A stretch of DNA of 64,000 bases from Gelidibacter sediminis (GTDB lineage Bacteria > Bacteroidota > Bacteroidia > Flavobacteriales > Flavobacteriaceae): positions 992,001 through 1,056,000 of the forward strand of contig NZ_SOBW01000007.1 of NCBI RefSeq assembly GCF_004364975.1. Reading direction: 5' to 3'. The notes below the pieces were generated by a model that did not search any database, was not told the origin of the DNA, and was given only the letters and a program-made list of their open reading frames with translations. Shown piece by piece: positions 45,648 to 55,788 of this stretch. The stretch's first letter is position 1, and each line of letters opens with the position of its first letter. The translations under genes were made by a program, and so were the position numbers.

Positions 45648-45726
45648 CAGTTGATAAGCCGCTATTTGGCTTTTTAATACTAATTTAAATCAAAAATTAG
45701 CAGTTTTAGATTTATAAATAAGAATC

Positions 45727-46122
45727 ATGGAAGAAAGTCATAGACAGAAAAAAATAGGTGGGATATTGCAGGAAGACTTGGTTGACGTGCTTCAAGGTGC
45801 AGCAACTAAAGGCGGCATGCGCGGAATTATCATCTCCGTAAGTAAAGTAAACGTAACGGCCGATTTAGGATTAGCCAAAGTATATTTAAGCATTTTCCCT
45901 AATAAGGAAGCTGAAGAATTATTGAAAGGTATCCGTTCAAACACGCCACTCATTCGTCATGAATTGGCACAACGTACCAGACATCAATTGCGCAGAATGC
46001 CTAATTTGGAGTTTTTTATTGATGATTCACTAGAATATATTGAACGCATCGATAAGTCATTAAAAGGCGAAGAAAACCCTATTAAGGACGCCGATTTATT
46101 GGACAAACGTAAAAAATCATAA
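45727..46122 (+). CDS. rbfA: ribosome-binding factor A
   Basis: 131-residue KH-fold protein needed for late maturation of the 30S subunit and 16S rRNA 5'-end processing. It has the typical N-terminus ESHRQKKIGGILQEDLVDVLQ, the KH-type core VSKVNVTADLGLAKVYLSIF and the HELAQRTRHQLRRMPNLEFFID block. Its stop codon is immediately followed by the TTG start of the next gene, so the two are translationally coupled. Confidence 0.95.
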   Translation: MEESHRQKKIGGILQEDLVDVLQGAATKGGMRGIIISVSKVNVTADLGLAKVYLSIFPNKEAEELLKGIRSNTPLIRHELAQRTRHQLRRMPNLEFFIDDSLEYIERIDKSLKGEENPIKDADLLDKRKKS

Positions 46123-47325
46123 TTGAACTTTGCGCTTTACATCGCTAAGCGATACCTCTTTACCAAGAGCAGCAATAATGCCATCAATATTATGACCATT
46201 ATTGCCGCTTCAGGTGTAGTTGTTGCCGCCGCTGCGTTGTTTATAGTGCTTTCAGGGTTTGCGGGCCTAAAGGATTTTAGCCTCGAATTTTCTTCTTTTG
46301 TAGATCCTGACCTTAAAATTACACCTGCGCAAGGGAAATCTTTTTTACTCACTGAGAAAGATTCTACAGCCCTAAGAAACATTGATGGTATTGCCTCCTA
46401 TTCAAACATTATTGAAGAGCGTATCATTATTGAATTTGACAATAAAAATGTATTAGCATCTCTAAAAGGTGTAGACGATCAGTATCTGAACGTCACCAAT
46501 ATTGATTCCATGATCATACAAGGGCAATGGTTTCAGAAAGGCAGCGGACAATTGGTTTCCGGCTGGGGCATTGCGCACAACCTCTCTTTTGGGGTCTTGG
46601 ATTATGGTAAAACACTTAATGTGTACGTGCCGAAACCTGGCGTTGGACAAATCAGCTCCATCAAAGGGGCGTTCAACTCACTAACCATGGTCAATATTGG
46701 GGTTTTTGATGTGAATGAAGATTTAAATGCTTCTTACGTGTATACAGACATTGCGAATGCACGTTATTTGATGGATTACGCGCCCAACCAACTGAGTAGC
46801 ATCGAAATCAAATTGCATCCAAATGCGGATGAAAAATCGGTTAGAAACGCCATTTTAGAGCAGTTTGAAACCGATGTGATTGTTAAAAACAGAGCCCAAC
46901 TTAATGATTCGCTCTACAAGATGTTGAACACGGAAAATTTAGTGGTCTATCTGATTTTTACCTTAGTAATCATCATTGCCTTATTCAACGTCATTGGAGC
47001 CCTAATCATGATGATTTTGGATAAAAAAGGGTCTCTGCACACGCTTTATAATATTGGCGCAACTACAAAAGATATCCGTCGTGTGTTCTTCCTTCAAGGC
47101 AGTTTAATGACCATTCTTGGTGGATTTGTAGGGGTTTTAATTGGATTTATTCTGGTAGTACTGCAACAGCAATTCGCGCTGGTTATGATCACACCATCGC
47201 TTCCTTATCCTGTTAATATTAAGGTTATGAATATTGTGTTGGTTCTTGTTACAATTACCGTTTTAGGATTGATTGCTTCAAAAATTGCTTCAGGACGTAT
47301 TACTGAAAAACTGATTAGAAGTTAA
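46123..47325 (+). CDS. LolC/LolE-type ABC transporter permease
   Basis: 400-residue inner-membrane protein with one N-terminal helix (about 20-45), a large periplasmic domain (~50-270) and three C-terminal helices (~275-395), the FtsX/MacB fold. The start FALYIAKRYLFTKSSNNAIN is the usual one for this group. It uses TTG at 46123, with no in-frame ATG nearby and only the rbfA stop before it. Probably part of lipoprotein release toward the outer membrane; the ATPase partner is not in the window. Confidence 0.88.
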   Translation: MNFALYIAKRYLFTKSSNNAINIMTIIAASGVVVAAAALFIVLSGFAGLKDFSLEFSSFVDPDLKITPAQGKSFLLTEKDSTALRNIDGIASYSNIIEERIIIEFDNKNVLASLKGVDDQYLNVTNIDSMIIQGQWFQKGSGQLVSGWGIAHNLSFGVLDYGKTLNVYVPKPGVGQISSIKGAFNSLTMVNIGVFDVNEDLNASYVYTDIANARYLMDYAPNQLSSIEIKLHPNADEKSVRNAILEQFETDVIVKNRAQLNDSLYKMLNTENLVVYLIFTLVIIIALFNVIGALIMMILDKKGSLHTLYNIGATTKDIRRVFFLQGSLMTILGGFVGVLIGFILVVLQQQFALVMITPSLPYPVNIKVMNIVLVLVTITVLGLIASKIASGRITEKLIRS

Positions 47326-47342
47326 TAAAGCGCATCTAAAGC

Positions 47343-48335
47343 TTATACAAATTCGTATCCAGAAAAGACTTCGAGCACCTCATCGAAGGCTGCAAATACA
47401 TCCTCAGATCCATCACTCGTTACCATTTTTGTACGGTAATCTTTAAAGTTTGGAATGCCTTTAAAGTAATTGGTATAGTGACGTCGGGTTTCAAAAACAC
47501 CGAGCTTCTCCCCTTTCCAATCAATGGCCATTTGCAGATGTCTGCGGGCAGCATCTACGCGTTCTTCCAAAGAAATTGGTGCGAGATGTTCACCAGTATT
47601 AAAAAAGTGTTTTACTTGCTTAAAAAACCACGGATTTCCGATACTCGCCCGACCAATCATACAGCCGTCCAATCCGTAAACATCACGCATTTCCATTGCT
47701 TTTTCTGGCGTATCCACATCGCCATTACCAAACACCGGAATGTGCATACGCGGATTGTTTTTTACCTCAGCAATTGGTCCCCAGTCAGCATTACCCTTAT
47801 ACATTTGAGCACGCGTACGCCCGTGAATGGAAATAGCCTTACAGCCTACGTCCTGCAAACGTTCGGCCACTTCAACAATGCGGATAGAATCATGGTCCCA
47901 TCCCAAACGGGTTTTTACGGTTATTGGTAAGTTGGTACGTTTTACCATCTCGGCTGTCAGCTGCTCCATAAGGCACACATCTTTTAAAATACCTGCGCCG
48001 GCGCCTTTACTCACCACCTTTTTTACGGGACAACCAAAATTGATATCAATAATATCTGGATTCGATTTTTCGACAATATCAATGGTTTGTAACATGCTTT
48101 CCAAATTGGCTCCAAATATTTGGATCCCAACAGGACGCTCCTTTTCATAAATATCTAACTTCATGATGCTTTTTGCTGCATCTCTGATCAAACCTTCGCT
48201 AGAAATGAATTCGGTGTACACCACATCAGCACCGTGTTCTTTGCACAACGCTCTAAATGGTGGATCACTGACATCTTCCATAGGTGCTAAAAGCAAAGGA
48301 AAGTCGGGAAGTTGTATGTCGCCTATTTTAACCAC
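47343..48335 (-). CDS. dusB: tRNA-dihydrouridine synthase B
   Basis: 330-residue FMN enzyme that reduces uridines in tRNA D loops. Motifs are LLLAPMEDVSDPPFR at the N-terminus, DINFGCPVKKV, the catalytic-cysteine region in NFGCP, and CMIGRASIGNPWFF. I choose GTG at 48335 (giving MVKIGDIQLPDFPLL). A TTG at 48353 lies inside the predicted promoter and adds six atypical residues. Convergent with the permease gene. Confidence 0.93.
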   Translation of the reverse strand: MVKIGDIQLPDFPLLLAPMEDVSDPPFRALCKEHGADVVYTEFISSEGLIRDAAKSIMKLDIYEKERPVGIQIFGANLESMLQTIDIVEKSNPDIIDINFGCPVKKVVSKGAGAGILKDVCLMEQLTAEMVKRTNLPITVKTRLGWDHDSIRIVEVAERLQDVGCKAISIHGRTRAQMYKGNADWGPIAEVKNNPRMHIPVFGNGDVDTPEKAMEMRDVYGLDGCMIGRASIGNPWFFKQVKHFFNTGEHLAPISLEERVDAARRHLQMAIDWKGEKLGVFETRRHYTNYFKGIPNFKDYRTKMVTSDGSEDVFAAFDEVLEVFSGYEFV

Positions 48336-48350
48336 TGTTGAAATTTTCGA

Positions 48351-48358
48351 CAAAATTA
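48351..48358 (-). promoter_or_regulatory. -7 promoter element for dusB
   Basis: TAATTTTG read on the minus strand (48358-48351) matches TAnnTTTG exactly. It overlaps the TTG at 48353, which argues that translation starts at the downstream GTG (48335). Confidence 0.6.
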
Positions 48359-48457
48359 ATACTTTTTATATAAATGCAATTATTTAAACCTCAGAGGTTT
48401 TTATTAAAAACATTCAAGTGCAGATGGCTTTGTAAGTATTGGAGCTTGTATAGCGAA

Positions 48458-50884
48458 TTAATTACCAGTCTTTTCTAAACGTTCAGTCTCTTGCTGTGAT
48501 TTTTGACGTTGGTTGGTCTCTAAATTGGTATTCCCAAATTTGTAGCGGAAGCCTAACTTAATATATCGGGTATCCTGATCATAGAAGGTAGCGCTATTTT
48601 GATTGAGATAACGTGAGCTAATGTCAAAATTTTGAGTGTTAAAAAGATCCGCAACCACCAAAGAGATGCTGCCTTTACTCTTTAAGATACTTTTGGAAAC
48701 GGTCAATTCTGACATCAAAAGGTCTTGAATTTCTCTAAACCCACTGATACTTTTACTCATGTAAGTCAGATTGAAATTTAAATTGAGGCTTCTGTCTTTT
48801 AAGAATGTAAAATCATTACTGAGCACACTGTAATTTGACCATTGATCTCGTTCAATTTTGATGCCTTCAAACTCAGATTCATTTTTTGTATTATAGAATG
48901 ACGTAACAAAATAAATAGACCAATTATCTAGTACATAGAAATATGTTATAAAGTCAAATCCAAATTCCTCAATTTTATTGAGATTGATGGGCGTATAAAT
49001 CAACATGTTTTCAACGTTGTCCTGATACGGCAGCTCATAAATATGATTGGTATATGTTTTATAATAAGCTTCTAATGTAAACGTTCCTTGTGCTAAAGAG
49101 GTGCCCAATACGGCGTGATCTACGATAACAGGAAGCAATTCCGGACTCCCTGTAACAATCACAAAATCGTTGAGATAAAATTGAAAAGGATTGAGATTTT
49201 GGTAATTAGGACGTTGGATACTTCTCTTGTAATTGGTGTATACTGAAGTTTTATCAGAAAGCGCATAACTCAAGCTTGCTGTAGGAAACCATTCGAGATA
49301 ATTTTTGCTCTTAACAGTTTCGTCGAGCACTGAAGTACTTTCTGTAGCCGTATGTTCAGCTCGCAATCCTGACACTAAGCTTAGTTTATCCCAATCTTTA
49401 GAAAAACTAACATAACCTGCTGCAATAGTTTCATCATAATCAAACGCATCGGTATTATTGGGGTCTATCACCTCATTGCCATCCATTTGATCAAACTGTG
49501 TAATCTTACTTACATTTTTAATATGCGATCCTTTGGCCCCTAATTCTAAGGTTGCGCTCTCACCCAAGGGTAAGGTATAATCTGCCTTGGCAGTGTAAAT
49601 ATGGGTATCCTGATGATTGTCTGTTCTAAATGCTGTAGCATCTAAAAAACTTCCGTCAGCATCAAAATAATTACTCTTTACATTTTGATTTCGGTTGTAA
49701 TTAAACGTTGTAAAATGGGCGTTTACTGCCAATTTTTCGCCCGCTTTTTTAAACCTGTGGATATAGTCTAAATCAAACCCGAGATTGTACTTTTCATCAT
49801 CAGAAAGATTGTTGGCGTTAAACATATAGTCTAAATCCTGATTGCCATTGAACACTTGTGTCTTATTGTTGATTTTATATTTAAAATAGGGTAAAACAAG
49901 GATGTTAGAACTTAGGCTCAAGGTGTTATTAGCATCAATCGTGTAGTCAAAATTGAAATTGAAATTGTGCGTTTTAGACCATGTATTTCTATTGGTGGTG
50001 CCTTTAAATATTTCATCAATAGCGTTGGTATCATCTAAATAATTAACAATATCATCTTGATCTCTATTGATTTTATCATGGGCATAGCTGTAGTTTGCAA
50101 AAAAGTCTATATGATCATTCTTAAAGAAATGACTGCTCCCTGCATTATAGCGCGGGAATACCCCTTGTATAAAATCAGCAAACACATTACCACGGTATCC
50201 CGTAACTAAATTTTTACTCATGACAATATTAATTACCGTACCGCTTGACGCATCATATTTTGCAGACGGATTGGTAATTACCTCTACGGCTTTGATATTA
50301 TTGGCTGATGACCCCTCTAAAAGCTGAATCAACTCAGCCGTATCTAACTGTACTTTTTTGTCGTTTATGTAGACCGTAGGTTTGGAATTTTTAACTTGAA
50401 TTGAGTTATCCAATACCAAAACACCTGGTGTGTTTTTTAATACATCAAATATATTTCCTTCAATTAAGGCTGTATTTTCGATATTAAACACCAATCGGTC
50501 AGCTTCCTTCTTTAAGGTTGGTCGTTTTATCAAAATGCTAACTTCATCAAGTTCTTGTGAAGATTCGCGTAATACAATCGTTCCTAGATCAACAGATTGT
50601 GTGATACTGACCTGTTTATGAAGGTCTGAAAAACCGATAAAGCTGAATTTTAATACGTAGTCATCGGCCTTGATTTTATCAAAAAGAAAACGACCTTTCT
50701 CATTCGTAGACACCCCTTTGATGATAGTGGAATCTTGAGATGTCATTAAAATAACGTTGGCAAATGCAATGGGTAATTTATCAGCATCTTCTACAGTACC
50801 TGATATAGTTTGATCCTGCCCATAACTAAATGTAACTGATAATAAGGCACAAAAAATGTAGGCAAATTTAATGGAGCGTGTCAA
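48458..50884 (-). CDS. outer-membrane beta-barrel receptor (TonB-dependent-receptor-like, carboxypeptidase-regulatory N-terminus)
   Basis: 808-residue precursor with a signal peptide (1-22). Residues ~24-110 form a carboxypeptidase-D regulatory-like beta sandwich (QTISGTVEDADKLPIAFANV). A plug-like region follows (VLKNTPGVLVLDNSIQVKN ... VEVITNPSAKYDASSGTVIN). The remainder is barrel strands, ending in YIKLGFRYKFGNT. This is the OMP_b-brl_3 type common in Bacteroidota. No SusD partner is adjacent, and the ligand is unknown. Confidence 0.9.
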   Translation of the reverse strand: MTRSIKFAYIFCALLSVTFSYGQDQTISGTVEDADKLPIAFANVILMTSQDSTIIKGVSTNEKGRFLFDKIKADDYVLKFSFIGFSDLHKQVSITQSVDLGTIVLRESSQELDEVSILIKRPTLKKEADRLVFNIENTALIEGNIFDVLKNTPGVLVLDNSIQVKNSKPTVYINDKKVQLDTAELIQLLEGSSANNIKAVEVITNPSAKYDASSGTVINIVMSKNLVTGYRGNVFADFIQGVFPRYNAGSSHFFKNDHIDFFANYSYAHDKINRDQDDIVNYLDDTNAIDEIFKGTTNRNTWSKTHNFNFNFDYTIDANNTLSLSSNILVLPYFKYKINNKTQVFNGNQDLDYMFNANNLSDDEKYNLGFDLDYIHRFKKAGEKLAVNAHFTTFNYNRNQNVKSNYFDADGSFLDATAFRTDNHQDTHIYTAKADYTLPLGESATLELGAKGSHIKNVSKITQFDQMDGNEVIDPNNTDAFDYDETIAAGYVSFSKDWDKLSLVSGLRAEHTATESTSVLDETVKSKNYLEWFPTASLSYALSDKTSVYTNYKRSIQRPNYQNLNPFQFYLNDFVIVTGSPELLPVIVDHAVLGTSLAQGTFTLEAYYKTYTNHIYELPYQDNVENMLIYTPINLNKIEEFGFDFITYFYVLDNWSIYFVTSFYNTKNESEFEGIKIERDQWSNYSVLSNDFTFLKDRSLNLNFNLTYMSKSISGFREIQDLLMSELTVSKSILKSKGSISLVVADLFNTQNFDISSRYLNQNSATFYDQDTRYIKLGFRYKFGNTNLETNQRQKSQQETERLEKTGN

Positions 50885-51000
50885 ATAAATAGTTTTAGTT
50901 CCGCAATATATAAATAGTTTTAGATATAATTTTACGGTTTTCCCTCAGATATAGTGCTATTTAGAATCAATAAAAAATATTTAAACGCTAATAATTCGCT

Positions 51001-51008
51001 TATATTTG
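51001..51008 (+). promoter_or_regulatory. -7 promoter element for lepA
   Basis: TATATTTG matches TAnnTTTG exactly, 22 bp before the lepA ATG at 51031. The predicted transcript leader is under 20 nt. Confidence 0.65.
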
Positions 51009-51030
51009 CAACTTAGATAGCGCAGTTTAT

Positions 51031-52827
51031 ATGAAGAACATTCGAAATTTTTGCATTATTGCACATATTGATCACGGTAAAAGTACTCTAGCGGACCGCT
51101 TGTTGGATTTTACAGGATCTGTAACCGAACGGGAAAAGCAAAATCAACTTTTGGATAGTATGGATTTGGAGCGTGAGCGTGGTATTACCATAAAATCTCA
51201 CGCCATTCAAATGGATTATACCTACAAAGGAGAACAGTATGTCTTAAACCTTATAGACACGCCAGGCCACGTTGATTTTTCTTATGAAGTTTCGCGTTCT
51301 ATTGCGGCTTGTGAAGGGGCTTTGTTGATTGTAGATGCTGCTCAAAGTATTCAGGCACAAACCATTTCAAACCTCTATTTAGCCTTAGAGAACGATTTAG
51401 AGATCATCCCAATACTGAATAAAGTAGACTTGCCAAGTGCAAATCCGGAGGAGGTAACAGACGATATCGTCGATTTATTAGGATGCAATGCAGAAGATGT
51501 GATCCACGCCAGTGGTAAAACAGGCTTTGGGGTTGATAAAATATTAGAAGCGGTTATAGAACGTATTCCTGCACCAAAGGGTGATCCGGAAGCGCCATTG
51601 CAAGCCTTAATTTTTGATTCTGTTTATAATACTTTTAGAGGCATTGAAACCTACTTTAGAGTATTTAACGGCGAAATCAAAAAAGGACAAAAAATTAAAT
51701 TCGTTGCTACAGATAAAGAATATTACGCAGACGAAGTAGGGACTTTAAAACTCACACAAATTCCTAAAAAGAGCGTTAAGGCGGGTGATGTAGGTTACTT
51801 AATTACTGGTATTAAAACCGCAAAAGAGGTTAAGGTTGGAGATACCATTACAGATTTTGCAAACCCAACCACTAATATTGTGGAAGGTTTTGAAGACGTA
51901 AAACCTATGGTTTTTGCCGGTATTTATCCAGTAGATACTGAAGATTATGAAGAGCTTCGTAACTCTATGGAGAAATTGCAGTTAAATGATGCCTCTCTGG
52001 TATTTATGCCAGAAAGTTCTGCAGCTTTAGGGTTTGGTTTTCGTTGTGGGTTTTTAGGAATGCTCCATATGGAAATTATACAGGAGCGATTGGAACGCGA
52101 ATTTGATATGACGGTCATTACGACCGTGCCCAACGTGTCCTACCACGCCTATACCAATAAAAATCCTGATGTTGCTTTTATTGTCAATAACCCATCAGAT
52201 TTACCAGATCCATCTACCGTTAATCGTGTAGAAGAACCCTTTATTAAGGCTACCATCATTACCAAATCGGACTTTGTTGGTAACGTGATGTCCTTATGTA
52301 TTGAAAAAAGGGGAATGGTGCTTAATCAAACCTATTTAACACCAGAGCGTGTTGAACTTACTTTTGAAATGCCATTGGCTGAAATTGTATTTGATTTTTA
52401 TGACCGACTTAAAACCGTTTCTAAAGGATATGCTTCTTTTGATTACCATCCAATTGGTATGAAGACCTCCAAATTGGTAAGATTGGACATTTTATTGAAT
52501 TCACAGCCTGTAGATGCACTTTCAGCTTTAATTCACGCTGATAATGCACAAAATATAGGGAAAAAGATGTGTGAGAAATTGAAAGAATTGATTCCACGTC
52601 AACAATTTGATATCCCAATACAGGCCGCTATTGGAGCTAAAATTATTTCAAGAGAAACGATAAAGGCACTTCGTAAGGATGTGACGGCCAAATGTTATGG
52701 TGGTGATATTTCTCGTAAACGTAAACTTTTAGAGAAACAGAAAAAAGGTAAAAAACGCATGCGCCAAGTGGGGAATGTTGAAATTCCGCAACAAGCGTTT
52801 ATGGCCGTTTTAAAACTGAATGACTAA
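51031..52827 (+). CDS. lepA: elongation factor 4 (back-translocase GTPase)
   Basis: 598-residue translational GTPase. G1 is [16 protein letters not shown]3 [12 protein letters not shown] and G4 NKVDLP, and the diagnostic LepA C-terminal domain follows ([20 protein letters not shown] and the basic tail [18 protein letters not shown]). Acts on stalled or mis-translocated ribosomes at the membrane or cytosol. Length is typical. Confidence 0.98.
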   Translation: MKNIRNFCIIAHIDHGKSTLADRLLDFTGSVTEREKQNQLLDSMDLERERGITIKSHAIQMDYTYKGEQYVLNLIDTPGHVDFSYEVSRSIAACEGALLIVDAAQSIQAQTISNLYLALENDLEIIPILNKVDLPSANPEEVTDDIVDLLGCNAEDVIHASGKTGFGVDKILEAVIERIPAPKGDPEAPLQALIFDSVYNTFRGIETYFRVFNGEIKKGQKIKFVATDKEYYADEVGTLKLTQIPKKSVKAGDVGYLITGIKTAKEVKVGDTITDFANPTTNIVEGFEDVKPMVFAGIYPVDTEDYEELRNSMEKLQLNDASLVFMPESSAALGFGFRCGFLGMLHMEIIQERLEREFDMTVITTVPNVSYHAYTNKNPDVAFIVNNPSDLPDPSTVNRVEEPFIKATIITKSDFVGNVMSLCIEKRGMVLNQTYLTPERVELTFEMPLAEIVFDFYDRLKTVSKGYASFDYHPIGMKTSKLVRLDILLNSQPVDALSALIHADNAQNIGKKMCEKLKELIPRQQFDIPIQAAIGAKIISRETIKALRKDVTAKCYGGDISRKRKLLEKQKKGKKRMRQVGNVEIPQQAFMAVLKLND

Positions 52828-52856
52828 ACCATAAAGATTATATTTTTTTTTAAAGG

Positions 52857-52887
52857 CTCCATACAAATGTTTTGTATGGAGTTTTTT
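52857..52887 (+). terminator. terminator after lepA
   Basis: CTCCATACAAA (52857-52867) pairs with TTTGTATGGAG (52871-52881), followed by a T6 run to 52887. A strong intrinsic terminator separating lepA from glgA. Confidence 0.92.
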
Positions 52888-53003
52888 ATTATCCCAAACG
52901 GTCATTAAATTGACCGCCAATAGGTATTAATAATTTATTTATTTTATATCTATGTGATATGCTCAAATATTTTGTAGTTTTAAAGAACTCATAAAATCAA
53001 CCA

Positions 53004-54407
53004 ATGACCATATTTCATATCAGTGCAGAATGCTATCCTATTGCTAAAGTTGGCGGTCTAGGAGACGTGGTTGGTGCGCTGCCAAAGTATCAAAATAAGT
53101 TAGGCCAGACCAGCAGTGTTATCATGCCCTTTTACGATAATAAATTTACTAAATCCCATACCTTTAAAAGGGTGTTTAAAGGCCGGTTTAACTTGGGGAG
53201 ACCCTTTGATTTTGATATTCTTACACTAGAAGACAACACGCTTGGTTATGAGCTCTATTTGGTACATATTCCTGGTTTGTTATATACTGATTATGTGTAT
53301 TCTTCCAATGATACGGAACGCTTTTTAGGGTTTCAAATTGCAACGCTCGATTGGTTGGTACAACTGGAACAAAAACCAAATATTGTGCATTGCCATGACC
53401 ATCATACGGGTTTAATTCCGTTTATGATGTCTCAGTCTTATGCCTATCATAAGTTGCGCAGTACGCCTACTGTAGTCACTATTCATAACGGACAATATCA
53501 AGGTTGGTTTGGCCATGATAAAATTCACCTTATTCCACCCTTCGATTTTTCAAAAGTAGGACTTTTAGATTGGAAACACCTGATCAATCCGTTGGCATCA
53601 GCTATAAAATGTGCTTGGAAAGTGACCACCGTATCTCCCAATTACATGCAAGAACTTATGTATGCTGCCAATGGCTTGGAGGATTTGCTACGCTATGAAA
53701 GTGGCAAATGTGTGGGCATCCTAAACGGTATTGATGATAAAGTTTGGGATCCAGCAACCGATGCTGACCTCATAAAAAATTACAGTATAAAGACCGTTCA
53801 GTCCGGTAAAAAAGCAAATAAAGAATGGCTCTGTAAGGAATTTAACCTTAACCCTAATTTGCCTCTTTTTGCATTTATTGGACGTCTGGTTGATGAAAAA
53901 GGCGCTGATTTATTGCCTGAAATTTTCAACAATTCGCTCTATCATAAAAATTTGTGCATCATGATGTTGGGCTCCGGAGATACTCGTGTAGAACAGCAAT
54001 TGGACCGTCTCAAAAACCAACATCCAGGTTATTATAATACCTATATAGGCTATAATGAACGTTTGGCGCACATCGTTTACGCTGCCGCAGATTTTTTAAT
54101 TATGCCGTCCCGCGTAGAACCTTGCGGCCTCAATCAGATGTATGCCCTGCGTTATGGTACCGTGCCTATTGTTAATAAAGTTGGAGGCCTTAAAGATACC
54201 GTTGAAGATTTTGATAATAACGGATTTGGCGTACTCCATGACGGTGCTACTGTACAGGAAGGCAGTTTTGCCATCTACCGCGCCATTAATTTTTTCAATG
54301 CTACTGACAGATTCAAAAAAAACCGTAACTTCATCATGAAGATTGATCATTCTTGGGATCGTTCTGCACAAGCGTATATTGATCTCTATAACTCTCTAAA
54401 TCCATAA
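53004..54407 (+). CDS. glgA: glycogen synthase (ADP-glucose-dependent)
   Basis: 467-residue GT5-family glycosyltransferase. The ADP-glucose-binding KVGGLGDVVGALPK lies at residues ~14-27. The catalytic C-terminal block is SRVEPCGLNQMYALRYGTVPIV (about 371-392), given here in its two halves. It extends alpha-1,4-glucan from ADP-glucose, which is made by the glgC product encoded 2 bp downstream. Confidence 0.95.
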   Translation: MTIFHISAECYPIAKVGGLGDVVGALPKYQNKLGQTSSVIMPFYDNKFTKSHTFKRVFKGRFNLGRPFDFDILTLEDNTLGYELYLVHIPGLLYTDYVYSSNDTERFLGFQIATLDWLVQLEQKPNIVHCHDHHTGLIPFMMSQSYAYHKLRSTPTVVTIHNGQYQGWFGHDKIHLIPPFDFSKVGLLDWKHLINPLASAIKCAWKVTTVSPNYMQELMYAANGLEDLLRYESGKCVGILNGIDDKVWDPATDADLIKNYSIKTVQSGKKANKEWLCKEFNLNPNLPLFAFIGRLVDEKGADLLPEIFNNSLYHKNLCIMMLGSGDTRVEQQLDRLKNQHPGYYNTYIGYNERLAHIVYAAADFLIMPSRVEPCGLNQMYALRYGTVPIVNKVGGLKDTVEDFDNNGFGVLHDGATVQEGSFAIYRAINFFNATDRFKKNRNFIMKIDHSWDRSAQAYIDLYNSLNP

Positions 54408-54409
54408 CT

Positions 54410-55672
54410 ATGTACCACGACAGTGTAATTTCTATCATTTTAGGTGGTGGACAAGGCTCCAGACTATATCCCCTAACCCAATCCCGATCAAAACCCGCGG
54501 TACCAATAGCGGGAAAATATAGATTGGTGGATATTCCGATTTCCAATTGTATCAATTCTGAAATCAAACGCATGTTTGTACTCACGCAATTTAACTCGGC
54601 ATCATTAAACAAACATATTAAGAATACTTACCATTTTAGTTTTTTTAGCCAGGCCTTTGTGGATGTCTTGGCGGCTGAACAAACCATGTCCAATAATACG
54701 TGGTTTCAGGGTACGGCAGACGCTGTACGCCAGAGCATGCATCATTTTTTGAATCATGAGTTTGAGTATGCGCTCATTCTTTCAGGAGACCAACTGTACC
54801 AAATGGACTTTAATGAAATGCTGGATGCGCATAAAGAAAGTAATGCTGAAATAACAATTGCAACCTTACCTGTAAAGGAGAAGGAAGCGACCTCTTTCGG
54901 GATTTTAAAAACCGACGAAAACAGCGTTATTACCTCGTTTATTGAAAAACCGGATGCCAGTTTGTTACCTGATTGGACCTCTCAGGTAAGTGATGACATG
55001 AAGTCTCAAGGTCGTAACCATTTGGCTTCAATGGGAATTTATATTTTTAACCGTGATTTACTGATTGAGCTCATGAGCAATCCTGATACCAATGATTTTG
55101 GTAAGGAAATCATTCCGCAGTCTATTGATAAACACAAAACATTGAGTTATCAATTTGAAGGCTATTGGACTGATATTGGGAACATAGATTCGTTTTTTGA
55201 GGCCAATTTAGGCCTAACAGACGAAATTCCTGAATTTGACCTCTTCAACAGCAAAAAACGAATTTATACAAGAGCCCGGATGTTGCCCACCACAAAAATT
55301 AGTGGTACCACCTTAAATAGGGCCGTTATTGCTGACGGCTGCATCATTAATGCCGCCAAGATTGAACGTTCTGTAATTGGCATTCGTGCACGCATTGGCC
55401 ATGACTCTACCATTATAAATACCTATATGATGGGTAGTGATAACTATCAATCTTTGGAAGAAGTGACCTCTACATCAAAAATTCCGATGGGAATAGGGGA
55501 GCGTTGCTTTATAAAGAATGCCATCATTGATAAAAATTGCCGTATTGGTAACGATGTCAGAATTAATGGCGATGTGGCCACTAAGGATATTGAAACCGAT
55601 ACCTATGTTATTAGAGATGGAATTGTAGTGATCAGAAAAGGAGCTATCATCCCACATGGCACCGTTATTTAA
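54410..55672 (+). CDS. glgC: glucose-1-phosphate adenylyltransferase
   Basis: 420-residue nucleotidyltransferase making ADP-glucose. The N-terminal signature is ILGGGQGSRLYPLTQSRSKP, followed by ISNCINSE and SGDQLYQMD. A left-handed beta-helix C-terminal domain carries hexapeptide-like repeats (GCIINAAKIERSVIG). It forms a two-gene glycogen operon with glgA. The branching enzyme is not in the window. Confidence 0.96.
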   Translation: MYHDSVISIILGGGQGSRLYPLTQSRSKPAVPIAGKYRLVDIPISNCINSEIKRMFVLTQFNSASLNKHIKNTYHFSFFSQAFVDVLAAEQTMSNNTWFQGTADAVRQSMHHFLNHEFEYALILSGDQLYQMDFNEMLDAHKESNAEITIATLPVKEKEATSFGILKTDENSVITSFIEKPDASLLPDWTSQVSDDMKSQGRNHLASMGIYIFNRDLLIELMSNPDTNDFGKEIIPQSIDKHKTLSYQFEGYWTDIGNIDSFFEANLGLTDEIPEFDLFNSKKRIYTRARMLPTTKISGTTLNRAVIADGCIINAAKIERSVIGIRARIGHDSTIINTYMMGSDNYQSLEEVTSTSKIPMGIGERCFIKNAIIDKNCRIGNDVRINGDVATKDIETDTYVIRDGIVVIRKGAIIPHGTVI

Positions 55673-55788
55673 ACGTAGAAACCTTACACCATACTTATAC
55701 TATTTACATCCGTATATAGGCTTTAAAACGCTCTATTTTTGGAAGTATTGATGGTGATAGCGACATAACACTAAAGACGTTTTGGAGT

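Noticed and set aside
48353-48353. TTG start for dusB at 48353
   Set aside because: It overlaps the predicted -7 promoter element, and the six extra residues are not family-like; GTG at 48335 gives the usual N-terminus.
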